Assembly (NCBI GenBank): GCA_963844865.1
Contig: CAWJPY010000005.1
Coordinates: 434,001 to 498,000, forward strand
DNA: 64,000 nt
Source of the DNA: CAWJPY01 sp963844865
Lineage (GTDB): Bacteria; Acidobacteriota; Thermoanaerobaculia; Thermoanaerobaculales; Sulfomarinibacteraceae
Direction of reading: 5' to 3'
Shown here: positions 35,798 through 44,649 of the stretch, one piece after another
Position numbering within the stretch: the first letter of the stretch is position 1
Layout: each line of letters begins with the position of its first letter
The notes under the pieces: generated by a model
What the model was told of the DNA's origin: nothing
The model's input: only the letters and a program-made list of their open reading frames with translations
The model's database searches: none
Position numbers and translations under genes: made by a program

Positions 35798-35939
35798 TCT
35801 CATCTCTACATGAAACGCTAACCTCGACAAACACGAAACATGCGTCTCCTGGTGTTGCTTCAACGAGAACCCCTCGAACGTTGCCATGTTGCAAAAACAC
35901 GTCAGCAATGGAGACTGGAGATCAGAACCGTCGCCGTCC

Positions 35940-36205
35940 CACGTGCCCTGCGTCGATGCGAACGGGGGCGTGTCGACCTCCTTGGCCGAACCACAGGCGG
36001 TCCGCCGGAAGTGAGCGCGATCTGGGCCGGACCTGCCTTGGCCTTCGGCCAGGATCGCCGGCACCGACCTCGCCGAACGGACGACCTGGTCAGCGATGCC
36101 CTTCAGCGGAGGCGGTATCCGCAGGAGGAGCTGGATCGCTGTGCCGGCTGCTTCAAGGGCCTTGCGGTGGGCAATGAGGTCGCTGGTGGGAAGGACGTCA
36201 GGCAT
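35940..36205 (-). pseudogene. Four-helix-bundle protein, frameshifted copy
   Basis: From ATG 36205 (preceded by GGAGGTGATC, as in the intact copy) it reads MPDVLPTSDLIAHRKALEAA, then DQVVRSARSVPAILAEGQG and SAKEVD. It then diverges into unrelated residues near 35965. The last third of the family domain, including the GFDHVRA end, is not readable in this frame. Similarity to 22163-22516 extends ~45 nt upstream of the start codon, so the copied unit included its ribosome-binding site and leader. It lies between feoA and the urocanase gene. Confidence 0.72.
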
Positions 36206-36250
36206 GATCACCTCCGGGCCGTTCATGCCTCCCCGCAAGCCGGCGGACGG

Positions 36251-36256
36251 TACAAT
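36251..36256 (+). promoter_or_regulatory. -10 box of the urocanase gene
   Basis: TACAAT lies 19 nt before ATG 36275. No good -35 is present. It overlaps the upstream flank shared with the four-helix-bundle copies. Confidence 0.35.
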
Positions 36257-36274
36257 CCTCCGCGGAGGTCCACC

Positions 36275-38287
36275 ATGGCCGACTCGCCCAACACCCAGCC
36301 CTACCGGGTCGAGCTTCAAGAGCTGCCGGAGCCGCAGCCCTTCGCACCCGGCATCCGACGCGCCCCGAGCCGCGGCTACGACCTGAGCCGCAGCGACACC
36401 CTGCTCGCCGTGGCCAACGCCCTCCGCTACGTGCCCGCCGAGCACCACGAGGTCGTGGCCCCCGAGTTCCTGGCCGAGCTCGAGACCATGGGTCGGATCT
36501 ACGGCTACCGCTACCGGCCGCCGGGCCGCATCTGGGGCCGCCCCATCGACGAGTACGAGGGCCGGACCGTCGAGGCGCGGGCCATGCGGGTGATGATCGA
36601 CAACAACCTGGACTTCGACGTCGCCCTCTACCCCTACGAGCTGGTGACCTACGGCGAGTCCGGCCAGGTGTGCCAGAACTGGATGCAGTACCGCCTCATC
36701 GCCCGCTACCTGGAGCTGCTGGAGGCGGACCAGACCCTGGTGGTCAGCTCCGGCCATCCCCTGGGCCTGTTCCCCTCGCGCCCCGAAGCCCCCCGTGCCA
36801 TCATCACCAACGGCCTCATGGTGGGGATGTTCGACACCCCCGAGGACTTCCACCGCCTGGCGGCCCTGGGGTGCGTCAACTACGGCCAGATGACCGCGGG
36901 CGGCTGGATGTACATCGGGCCCCAGGGCATCGTGCACGGCACCTACATCACCCTGCTCAACGCCGGCCGTCTCTACCTCGGTCTCCCCGAGGATGCCGAC
37001 CTTCGCGGCCACACCTTCGTCACCTCCGGCCTCGGGGGCATGTCGGGCGCCCAGGCCAAGGCCCTGGAGATCGCGGGCGGCGCGGGCATTATCGCCGAGG
37101 TCGACCCCTCTCGGATCGAGACCCGCCACGCCCAGGGCTGGGTCTCCAAGGTCACCGACGACCTGGAGGAGGCGGTGGGCTGGATGCTGGCCGCCCGGGA
37201 CGCGGGCCGACCCCTGTCCATCGCCTATCATGGCAACGTGGTGGACCTGCTGGAGTACCTGGATCAGGAGCGGGTCCCGGTGGAGCTGCTCTCCGACCAG
37301 ACCTCCTGCCACGTCCCCTACGACGGCGGCTACACGCCGGCTGGCGTCAGCTTCGCCGAGGGTCGCGAGCTCCTGCGCTCCGACCGGGAACGCTTCCGCA
37401 CCCTGGTGGACGAGAGCCTGGCCCGCCACTTCAGGGTGCTCACCAGCCTCACCGCCCGCGGCGCCCGCTTCTGGGACTACGGCAACTCGTTCCTCAAGGC
37501 GGTCTTCGACGCCGGAGTCCGGGACGTGGCTCGCAACGGGCGCGACACCACCGAAGGCTTCGTGTGGCCCTCCTACGTCGAGGACATCATGGGCCCCATG
37601 TGCTTCGACTACGGCTACGGGCCCTTCCGCTGGGTGTGCCTTTCCGGCGACCCCGCCGACCTGGAGCGCACCGACCGCGCCGCCATGGACTGCATCGATC
37701 CCACACGTCGCGGCCAGGACAGGGACAACTGGCAGTGGATCCGGGACGCCGGCTCCAACCACATGGTGGTGGGCACCCAGGCCCGGATCCTCTACGCCGA
37801 CGCCGACGGCCGGACCAGGATCGCCCGCGCCTTCAACGCCCTGGTGCGGTCGGGAGACATCGGGCCGGTGATGATGGGCCGCGACCACCACGACACCGGC
37901 GGCACCGACTCCCCGTTCCGGGAGACCGCCAACATCGGCGACGGCTCCAACCTGGCCGCCGACATGGCCCACCACTGCTGGGCCGGTAACGCCGCCCGCG
38001 GCATGACGATGGCGGTGCTCTCCAACGGCGGCGGGGTGGGCACCGGCAAGGCCATCAACGGCGGCTTCGGCCTGGTCCTGGACGGCTCCGACCGGGTGGA
38101 GCGGATCCTCGACACCGCCCTGGAGTGGGACGTGATGTCGGGGGTGGCCCGCCGCTCCTGGGCTCGCAACTCCAACGCCCTGGACACGGTGGCGGAGTGG
38201 AACGATACCAACGCCGGCCGCGGTCACATCACCGTGCCCGCCGTCGCCGACCGGGCGCTGCTGGAGCACCTCCTCGACCACCGCTGA
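36275..38287 (+). CDS. hutU: Urocanate hydratase (long form)
   Basis: The NAD+-dependent second enzyme of histidine degradation, making imidazolonepropionate from urocanate. Recognised blocks include SGHPLGLFPS, the MTAGGWMYIGPQGIVHGTY NAD-site region, VTSGLGGMSGAQAKA, DQTSCH and GRDHHDTGG. At 670 residues it is the long type (as in animals, ~676) and not the ~557-residue type of Pseudomonas or Bacillus; the extra segments are internal and N-terminal. GGAGGT precedes ATG 36275. hutH, hutI and hutG are not in the window, so it is an orphan locally. Confidence 0.95.
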   Translation: MADSPNTQPYRVELQELPEPQPFAPGIRRAPSRGYDLSRSDTLLAVANALRYVPAEHHEVVAPEFLAELETMGRIYGYRYRPPGRIWGRPIDEYEGRTVEARAMRVMIDNNLDFDVALYPYELVTYGESGQVCQNWMQYRLIARYLELLEADQTLVVSSGHPLGLFPSRPEAPRAIITNGLMVGMFDTPEDFHRLAALGCVNYGQMTAGGWMYIGPQGIVHGTYITLLNAGRLYLGLPEDADLRGHTFVTSGLGGMSGAQAKALEIAGGAGIIAEVDPSRIETRHAQGWVSKVTDDLEEAVGWMLAARDAGRPLSIAYHGNVVDLLEYLDQERVPVELLSDQTSCHVPYDGGYTPAGVSFAEGRELLRSDRERFRTLVDESLARHFRVLTSLTARGARFWDYGNSFLKAVFDAGVRDVARNGRDTTEGFVWPSYVEDIMGPMCFDYGYGPFRWVCLSGDPADLERTDRAAMDCIDPTRRGQDRDNWQWIRDAGSNHMVVGTQARILYADADGRTRIARAFNALVRSGDIGPVMMGRDHHDTGGTDSPFRETANIGDGSNLAADMAHHCWAGNAARGMTMAVLSNGGGVGTGKAINGGFGLVLDGSDRVERILDTALEWDVMSGVARRSWARNSNALDTVAEWNDTNAGRGHITVPAVADRALLEHLLDHR

Positions 38288-38384
38288 GGCCTCGGGTTCC
38301 GGCCGTGGCAGGCACGATCACCGCGTCACGGCCGGCGGCGGCGATCGGTGACCCACCGGCAGACGCGAGGCTCGGGGAAGCCGG

Positions 38385-39128
38385 CTAGCTGCCGGTGACG
38401 AGTGGAGCCACCACGATCCCGATCAGGTCCTGCAGCAGATGCATGACCATCGGGGCGACGAGGCTGCCGCGCCACATGTAGACGAGGGCGAAGACGACGC
38501 CCAGGAAACCAACGGTGACGACCCCGGCCGAGCCTTCGTAGCCGTGGCCTATGGCGAAGACGGCGGCCGACAGCAGCACCGCCGCGACGGGGCTCGCGGT
38601 GACGTTGGCGAAGCGGCGCAGCAGGTAGCCCCGGAAGATGCTCTCCTCGGCCACCGCCACCACCACGACCAGGACCACCGCCAGGACCATCTCTCCGCCC
38701 CCCTTGGCGGCCAGGAACGACGGCAGCTTGCCCTCGCTGGACAGACCGGTTCGACGCAGCGTCGCCTCCAGCAGCCCCGCCGCGAAGAAGGTGGGCACGA
38801 AGAGGACGGCGCCCACCAGGACCTCCAAGGGGAGCGAACCACGCCAACCCAGGGCCGCCCGCCCTTCGCCGCTGCGCCAGAAGAAATAGAGCACGAGGGA
38901 AGTGAGGCCCAGGTCCTGGAAGATGGTGGCCACCGCCACCACCACGAAGCTCGGCGAGCTGCTCTGCACCGTGAACAGGGACAGGACCAAGGCCGGCAGG
39001 AGGATGAACAGGAAGACCGCCAGCTCCCGGTTGACGACTGCCGAGGGCGGGGGCAGCGGCCCGAAGGGCGGCCGAGGAGGTCGGCTCGCCCCAAGCTCTG
39101 CAAACGGAAGCTCTCCCTCACCGCCCAT
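38385..39128 (-). CDS. CPBP-family intramembrane metalloprotease (CAAX/Abi type)
   Basis: A 247-residue membrane protein with about 6-7 hydrophobic helices. The three diagnostic motifs are present: EESIFRG (EExxxR) near residue 157, FAIGHGYEG (FxxxH) near 190, and HLLQDLIG near 230. They form a metalloprotease site in the membrane, as in bacterial CPBP proteins and Rce1. The N-terminal 30 residues are Pro-rich and cytoplasmic. ATG 39128 is the first in frame; its Shine-Dalgarno is poor and ATG further in is possible. The substrate is unknown, and the gene stands alone. Confidence 0.85.
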   Translation of the reverse strand: MGGEGELPFAELGASRPPRPPFGPLPPPSAVVNRELAVFLFILLPALVLSLFTVQSSSPSFVVVAVATIFQDLGLTSLVLYFFWRSGEGRAALGWRGSLPLEVLVGAVLFVPTFFAAGLLEATLRRTGLSSEGKLPSFLAAKGGGEMVLAVVLVVVVAVAEESIFRGYLLRRFANVTASPVAAVLLSAAVFAIGHGYEGSAGVVTVGFLGVVFALVYMWRGSLVAPMVMHLLQDLIGIVVAPLVTGS

Positions 39129-39287
39129 GGATGACCCGTCATACCCGCCAACCGGCGGTCCCGGCCCTCGATTCCGAAATCGGATTTCCCATTGCCCCGG
39201 CCGCGTTGCACCTGGCGCGGGCCAATGGGCGGCGACGAGGGTCAGCGCCCCGCAGCTGCGCACTTCCGGCCCGTGGAGGGGGCTCTC

Positions 39288-40657
39288 ATGACCATGCTCC
39301 TGGACCTCGCTTCCTTCATCACCCACGCCCGCTTCGAGGACCTCTCGGAGCCGGCCGTCGAAGCCCTCAAGGTCCACATCCTGGACGCGGTGGGCTGCGC
39401 CATCGGGGCGCTCCACGGCGAGCCCATCGGCATGCTTCGCCACTACCTGGATCAGGTTGGTGGACGCGAGGTCGTGACCCTGATCGGCGGCGGGCGGACC
39501 TCCCCCGACCGAGCCGCTCTGTACAACGGGGCCCTGGTGCGCTACCTGGACTTCAACGACAGCTACCTCGCCGAGGGCGAGACCTGCCATCCCTCCGACA
39601 ACCTGGCACCGGTGCTGGCAGCGGCCGAGCTCGCCGGGGGCAGTGGGCGCGACCTGCTCGTCGCCCTCGCCCTCGCGTACCAGGTGCAGTGCCGCCTCTC
39701 CGACGTCGCCCCGGTGCGCGCCAAGGGCTTCGACCACACGACCCAGGGATCCTACGCCGTGGCCGCCGGGGTGGCCCGGGCCCTCGGCCTCGAACGGGAC
39801 CAGGCCGCGAACGCCGTCGCCATCGCAGGCACCGCGTTCAACGCCCTCAGGGTCACCCGCACCGGCGCCCTCTCCCACTGGAAGGGGCTGGCCTATCCCA
39901 ACACCGCCTTCGCCGCCACCCACGCCGTCCTCCTGGCCCGGGAAGGGATCACCGCTCCGCCCGAGGTGTTCGAGGGCAACAAGGGCTTCATGGACGCCAT
40001 CGCCGGCCCCTTCGAGATCGCCTGGCAGGAGGAGGACCTGGAGCGCATCCGCCGCTGCTCGGTCAAGAAGTACAACGCCGAGTTCCACTCTCAGTCGACC
40101 CTGGAAGGCATCCTGGAGCTGCGGGAGGAGTCACACCCGGACCCGGAAGGATCGCCAGGGTCGACCTGGAGGTGTTCGACGTCGCCTTCAGCATCATCGG
40201 CGGCGGCGAGGAGGGCGACAAGCAAGATGTCCAGATCAAGGAGCAGGCCGATCACAGTCTGCCGTACATGGTGGCCGCGGCGCTGCTGGACGGCGCGGTG
40301 GGCCCTGCCCAGTACGCCCCCGAACGCATCACCAGCCAGGACATCCAGACGCTGCTGCGCAAGGTCAACGTACGGCCGGCGGCGGACCTGTCGGCGCGCT
40401 TCCCAGGGAAGATGGCGGTGCGCATCAGGATCCGGCTCGACGACGGCACCCAGCTGAGCCGCGACAAGGAGGACTACGAAGGCTTCTTCACGCGACCGAT
40501 GTCGTTCGACCGCGTGGCGGAGAAGGTCCGCGGTCTCGCCGACTCCCACGCCGCGCCGGACCTCGTCGACGACATCGTGTCCCTCGTCCGCGACATGGAA
40601 CGCCACGACGCCCGCGACCTCACCACGCTGCTCGCCCGCGTCGGCAAGGAGGATTGA
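39288..40657 (+). CDS. MmgE/PrpD family protein, frameshifted
   Basis: Belongs to the fold of 2-methylcitrate dehydratase (PrpD) and cis-aconitate decarboxylase. The N-terminal part (HILDAVGCAIGALHGEP, NGALVRYLDFNDSY, GETCHPSDNLAPVLAAAE) and the C-terminal part (RVDLEVFDVAFSIIGGG, DHSLPYMVAAALLDG, GKMAVRIRI) are in different frames. One missing base near 40146-40149 (the ...CCGGAAGG... stretch) joins HPDPE to RIARVDLE, giving ~456 residues as expected. GGAGGGGG precedes ATG 39288. It is followed after 3 nt by the phosphosulfolactate-synthase-like gene, so they form an operon. The substrate is not predictable. The break is probably an assembly indel. Confidence 0.82.
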
Positions 40658-40660
40658 CCC

Positions 40661-41479
40661 ATGGACCGAGGCTTCGACTTCATCCGCGTCAATCAGCGCC
40701 AGGACAAGCCCCGCACCCAGGGGATCACCGAGATCCGGGGCCCCTACTACAGCGTGCTCGGTCTCCCCTACCTCCAGGACCTCCTGGAGACCTGGGGCCA
40801 GTACGTGGACAGCCTCAAGTTCGCAGGCGGCTCGTTCGTGCTCATGCCCCGGGACAAGCTCAAGGCGGTGATCGAGCTCTGCCACCGCCACGACGTCCTG
40901 GTGTCCACCGGTGGCTTCATGGAGTACGTGCTCACCCAGGGCACGGAGGCGGTGCACGCCTACATCCGCGAGTGCCGCGACGTGGGCTTCGACATCGTGG
41001 AGATCTCCGGCGGCTTCGTGACCATCTCCTCAGACGACTGGCTGCGCCTCATCGAGAAGGTCCAGGAGATGGGGCTGAAGGCCAAGCCCGAGGTGGGCAT
41101 CCAGTTCGGCGCCGGCGGCACCGCCACCGCCACGGAGCTGGAGGCGGCCGGCCAGCGCGACGTGGGCTGGGTGATCGCCCAGATCAGGCGCTTCATCGAC
41201 GCCGGCGCCTACATGATCATGATCGAGTCGGAGGGCATCACCGAGAGCGTCAGCTCCTGGCGGACGGACGTGCCCGCAGCCATCATCGACCAGGTGGGGC
41301 TGAACAAGGTCATGTTCGAGGCCGCCGACCCGGACGTGTTCGCCTGGTACATCCGCAACTACGGTCCCGAGGTGAACGTCTTCGTGGACCACAGCCAGAT
41401 CGTGCAGCTCGAGGACCTGCGCCGGGGCCTGTGGGGCAAGAGCCAGGTCTGGGGCAGGATCGTCAGCTACAAGCGTTGA
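40661..41479 (+). CDS. Phosphosulfolactate synthase (ComA/PSL synthase family)
   Basis: A 272-residue TIM-barrel enzyme. In the characterised family it adds sulfite to PEP to give (R)-2-phospho-3-sulfolactate, the first step of the PEP route to coenzyme M. Family blocks visible are TEIRGPYYSVLG, DSLKFAGGSFVLM, DVLVSTGGFMEY, VEISGGFVTIS, KPEVGIQFGAGG and IMIESEGIT. AAGGAGG precedes ATG 40661. It starts 3 nt after the MmgE/PrpD stop, so the two are co-translated. ComB, ComC and later coenzyme M genes are not in the window. It may instead feed sulfolactate or another sulfonate, or use a different nucleophile. Confidence 0.88.
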   Translation: MDRGFDFIRVNQRQDKPRTQGITEIRGPYYSVLGLPYLQDLLETWGQYVDSLKFAGGSFVLMPRDKLKAVIELCHRHDVLVSTGGFMEYVLTQGTEAVHAYIRECRDVGFDIVEISGGFVTISSDDWLRLIEKVQEMGLKAKPEVGIQFGAGGTATATELEAAGQRDVGWVIAQIRRFIDAGAYMIMIESEGITESVSSWRTDVPAAIIDQVGLNKVMFEAADPDVFAWYIRNYGPEVNVFVDHSQIVQLEDLRRGLWGKSQVWGRIVSYKR

Positions 41480-41498
41480 CGGACACGCCCGGCGACCC

Positions 41499-41792
41499 TC
41501 AGCGCGAGGGTGGATCAGACGGCGGCGCATCGCAGACGAGCGGATCCTCGAGTCGGGACAGGTGCAGGCGCCGGAACACACGTCTCCCGTCGAAGTCGAC
41601 CACCCGCATCGGCCGCTCGGCGTCCAGGATGGCGGCCAGGGTGTCGACGTCGGAGCCGTAAGCGCACCGCACATCGTCGTAGGGGACGCACCATGCGACG
41701 TACGAGTCGAAGCCGCGTCGCGCCAGCTCCTGGCGCAGGCGAGGATGGTCGGCCGCATCGAGCACCGCCACCATGAGGATCGGTCCTCTCAC
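41499..41792 (-). CDS. Small hypothetical protein
   Basis: A 97-residue protein, VRGPILMVAVLDAADHPRLR then ELARRGFDSYVAWCVPYDDVRC and AAILDAERPMRVVDFDGRRV. The mix of short hydrophobic strands and charged helices suggests a compact alpha/beta fold, perhaps a response-regulator-like or ferredoxin-like one. No family was recognised. GTG 41792 is used; ATG 41774 is an alternative and neither has a strong Shine-Dalgarno. It is convergent with the phosphosulfolactate synthase gene, with a small hairpin (ACCCTC/GAGGGT, 41495-41511) at the junction. Confidence 0.5.
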   Translation of the reverse strand: MRGPILMVAVLDAADHPRLRQELARRGFDSYVAWCVPYDDVRCAYGSDVDTLAAILDAERPMRVVDFDGRRVFRRLHLSRLEDPLVCDAPPSDPPSR

Positions 41793-42160
41793 GGTGAGCA
41801 CCAGGTACGCTCGGGGCGCCGGTGACCGAAGGGGCGGCCCCGAGGTCGCCGGGCTCGACCGAGCGGTTCGAAGGGTGCTCACACCGACCTCCCTGCCCCG
41901 CCTCACGATCCCAGGCCGGGCGTATCCGAGTCTCGCTCCAACGCACGTATCCCGCTACCCAAATCACTCCCTGTGGGAGCTGGGAGATTCCCCCATCTCG
42001 TGCTCGCGCGGGCCTGCCTCGTGCCCGTCCCCCCCGATCTGAGAGCTGCCCCCGGGTCGGGGCGGGGTCATCCCCGGTGGCCCCGTGGATGTCCAGCGGA
42101 GATCATGGGGCCGATCCGTCGGCGGCAGCACCGCCGGTGATGACGCCCAGAGGAGGACAC
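41793..42160. other. Spacer without a recognised feature
   Basis: This ~370-bp stretch before gap has no credible ORF, no member of the repeat families and no clear tRNA. It has only two slightly AT-richer patches near 41945-41990 that could hold a gap promoter. AGAGGAGG at its end is the gap ribosome-binding site. Confidence 0.5.
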
Positions 42161-43165
42161 ATGGCCACGAAGGTCGGGATCAACGGCTTCGGACGCATCG
42201 GGCGGCTGGTGTTCCGGCAGCTCATGGCGAACCAGGACCTGGAGGTGGTGGCGATCAACGACATCGCACCCCTGGACAACCTGGCCTATCTGCTTCGCCA
42301 CGACTCCGCCCAGCGGCCGCCCGACGAGAAGGTGACGGTTCGGGACGGGGAGCTGCTGTGGGACGGCCGCGGGGTGCGCTTCCTTACGGTGCGCGATCCG
42401 GCCGAGCTGCCCTGGGCGGAGCTGGGAGTGGACATCGCCGTCGAGGCCACCGGCCGGTTCACGGCAAGGGAGCACGCATCGAAGCACCTGCAGGCGGGCG
42501 CCGACCGGGTGGTGATCACCGCCCCCGGCAAGCAGGCCGACGTCACCGTCTGCATGGGCGTCAACCAGGAGATGTTCGACCCCTCCCAGCACCGCATCGT
42601 GTCCAACGCCTCCTGCACCACGAACTGCCTGGCGCCGGTGGCCAAGGTGCTCAACGACCGCTTCGGAATCATCCGCGGCTTCCTGACCACGGTTCACGCT
42701 TACACCAGCTCCCAGGGGATCGTCGACCAGCCGGCTGGCAAGTGGCGGCGCGGACGCGCGGGGGCGGTCAACATCGTCCCCACAACAACCGGCGCCGCCC
42801 GCGCCACCACCGAGGTGATCCCCGAGCTCAAGGGCAAGCTGGACGGTCTCGCCCTGAGGGTACCGGTGCCGGCAGGGTCCATCATCGACCTGGTGGCGCG
42901 CACCTCCAAGCCGGTGAGCGTTGATGGCGTAAACGACGCCTTCCGCGAGGCCGCGGCGGGGCCGATGGAGGGGATCTTGGGGGTCAGCGACGAGGAGCTG
43001 GTGTCCTCAGACATCGTGGGCTGTCTCCTCTCCTCCCTCGTGGACGCGCCGTCGACGATGGTCCTCGGCGACGATACCGTCAAGGTGCTCTCCTGGTACG
43101 ACAACGAGCTCGGCTATGCGCAGCGGGTGGTGGACCTCACCTCCTACGTCGCCGCCCGAACCTGA
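42161..43165 (+). CDS. gap: Glyceraldehyde-3-phosphate dehydrogenase, type I
   Basis: A 334-residue glycolytic enzyme. The Rossmann start is KVGINGFGRIGRLVFRQL. The catalytic cysteine is Cys152 in SNASCTTNCLAP, with the partner His in TTVHAYTSSQ. The S-loop reads AVNIVPTTTGAARATTEV and the ending is SWYDNELGYAQRVVDL. In the segment after the S-loop, VPVPAGSIIDLVA replaces the commoner VPTPNVSVVDLT, which marks a less common subgroup. AGAGGAGG precedes ATG 42161. It is a single gene with no pgk or tpi next to it. Confidence 0.96.
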   Translation: MATKVGINGFGRIGRLVFRQLMANQDLEVVAINDIAPLDNLAYLLRHDSAQRPPDEKVTVRDGELLWDGRGVRFLTVRDPAELPWAELGVDIAVEATGRFTAREHASKHLQAGADRVVITAPGKQADVTVCMGVNQEMFDPSQHRIVSNASCTTNCLAPVAKVLNDRFGIIRGFLTTVHAYTSSQGIVDQPAGKWRRGRAGAVNIVPTTTGAARATTEVIPELKGKLDGLALRVPVPAGSIIDLVARTSKPVSVDGVNDAFREAAAGPMEGILGVSDEELVSSDIVGCLLSSLVDAPSTMVLGDDTVKVLSWYDNELGYAQRVVDLTSYVAART

Positions 43166-43235
43166 TGGCTCCGCCCTCGGCCCGACCGCCCCGCGCCCGA
43201 GCCCGAGCCCGAATCGGATGGTCCCGTCGCAGTCG

Positions 43236-43355
43236 GGCGCGAGAGCGGGCCACTGCCGCCGGTGGCGGTGGCTGAACGCGGCCCCTGTCGCTGACCGTCG
43301 TCGCTGGGGGCCGATGGCGGCCGCCGTCGCTGTCGCTGCCGCTGTTGACGACCAG
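43236..43355. repeat. Degenerate CGCTG/GCCGC low-complexity tract
   Basis: Irregular words such as GTCGCTGACCGTCGTCGCTG and GTCGCTGTCGCTGCCGCTG fill the gap between gap and the MgtC gene. It is the same composition class as 22622-22740. Confidence 0.45.
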
Positions 43356-43382
43356 ATCTCACGGTAAGCGTGCTTTTCGCGA

Positions 43383-43388
43383 TAGCAT
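43383..43388 (+). promoter_or_regulatory. -10 box of the MgtC/DUF4010 gene (leaderless)
   Basis: TAGCAT ends 6 nt before GTG 43395, so the predicted transcription start is the start codon itself. No Shine-Dalgarno is present. Confidence 0.4.
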
Positions 43389-43394
43389 TGGACG

Positions 43395-44648
43395 GTGGAC
43401 ACACTCTTCACCCAGCTTCCCCAGGACCTGGTCGGCTTCGTGCTCGCCCTGGCCCTGGGCCTGCTGATCGGTATCGAGCGCGAGGAGCACGAGCCCCGTG
43501 GCCTCGGCGGCATCCGCACTTTCCCCCTGATCGCCCTGGCCGGCTTCCTGCTCACCCGCGGCTTCCCGGGCTCGACCGTGCCCGTGGCCGTCGGGCTGGT
43601 GGTGCTGGGAGCGCTGGTGACGCTCTCCCATTGGCCCCACGTGCGGGCCGGCGAGATCGGCATCACCACCGAGGTGGCGACCCTCCTCACGTTCGCCCTC
43701 GGCGCCGTGATCGCTGCGGGCCTCTACTGGGTGGCCATCGCCACGGGCGTGGTGACGGTGATCCTGCTCCAGGAGAAGATGCGGCTGGAGGCGCTGGCGA
43801 CCCGACTCCCGGCCGAGGAGCTGCGCACCCTGCTCCGCTTCCTGCTCCTGACCGGGGTGATCCTGCCCACGGTCCCCAACCAAGCCTACACGCGCTTCCA
43901 CATCAACCCCTTCACCATCTGGCTGGTGGTCGTCGCGGTGAGCGGCATCTCCTACGTCAGCTATCTCCTGCAGGTGCACTGGAAGCGCGGGCCCGGCCTG
44001 CTCGTGGCCGGCCTGCTGGGGGGGGCCTACTCCTCCACCGTGACCACGGTCGTGCTGGCCCGCAAGTCGAAGGAGGCGCGCTACCCGGATCTCGGCTACG
44101 TGGGGCCCATGGTGGCCGCCACCGGCGTCATGTATCTGCGGCTCCTGGTGCTGATGGCGCTGTTCGCGCCCTCCCTCGCCCGGCCCCTGACGTACCTCTT
44201 CGCCGGCCTCGGCGGCTTCACCATCGTGCTCGGCCTCGCCCTGGGGCGAGCCCACCTCCACGGGGGAGGGAACACGCAGCAGACCATGGTCGGCGAGCGG
44301 GTCGGGAACCCACTCGAGCTGACCTCCGCCTTCACCTTCGCCGGCATCTTCCTGGCCGTGCTGGTGGTCACCCGCCTAGTGGCGGAACGCTTCGGCGGCA
44401 CCGGCCTGCTGGTGATGGCCGCCGTCATGGGCGCCGCGGACGTGGATCCCTTCATCCTCGGCCTCACCCAGTACCCGTCCCTGGATCTCGGCACCGCGGC
44501 CCTCGCCGTGGTGGTCGCCGCCGCCACCAACAACCTCATGAAGGGCGTCTACGCGGCGGCCTTCGGGGCGCGCCGCGTGGGCCGGCTCACCCTGGCCTTT
44601 CTCGCCCTCATCGGCGTGGCCAGCGTCGCCCTGTTCCTGCTCCTCTGA
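43395..44648 (+). CDS. MgtC/SapB family membrane protein with DUF4010 domain
   Basis: A 417-residue polytopic protein. The N-terminal MgtC/SapB domain (about 8-140) has LVGFVLALALGLLIGIEREEHE and LGGIRTFPLIALAGFLL. The C-terminal DUF4010 domain (about 170-415) has GLLGGAYSSTVTTVVLARKSKE and AAATNNLMKGVYAA. About 11-12 membrane helices are predicted. Stand-alone MgtC proteins affect Mg2+ homeostasis or ATP synthase; the role of the DUF4010 fusion is unknown. GTG 43395 has no Shine-Dalgarno but a -10 box right upstream. It converges on the phoD-like gene with 1 nt between the stops. Confidence 0.85.
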   Translation: MDTLFTQLPQDLVGFVLALALGLLIGIEREEHEPRGLGGIRTFPLIALAGFLLTRGFPGSTVPVAVGLVVLGALVTLSHWPHVRAGEIGITTEVATLLTFALGAVIAAGLYWVAIATGVVTVILLQEKMRLEALATRLPAEELRTLLRFLLLTGVILPTVPNQAYTRFHINPFTIWLVVVAVSGISYVSYLLQVHWKRGPGLLVAGLLGGAYSSTVTTVVLARKSKEARYPDLGYVGPMVAATGVMYLRLLVLMALFAPSLARPLTYLFAGLGGFTIVLGLALGRAHLHGGGNTQQTMVGERVGNPLELTSAFTFAGIFLAVLVVTRLVAERFGGTGLLVMAAVMGAADVDPFILGLTQYPSLDLGTAALAVVVAAATNNLMKGVYAAAFGARRVGRLTLAFLALIGVASVALFLLL

Positions 44649-44649
44649 C

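Noticed and set aside
35797..35940. Fur or DtxR box in front of feoAB
   Set aside because: Only scattered half-site-like words (TTAGC, CATG) were found; no 15-19-bp palindrome fits either consensus.
33566..38281. A single 1571-codon minus-strand frame covering feoB, feoA and the region opposite urocanase
   Set aside because: Only the feoB part (33566-35485) and a short four-helix-bundle stretch have family similarity. The rest is the shadow of high-GC genes on the other strand.
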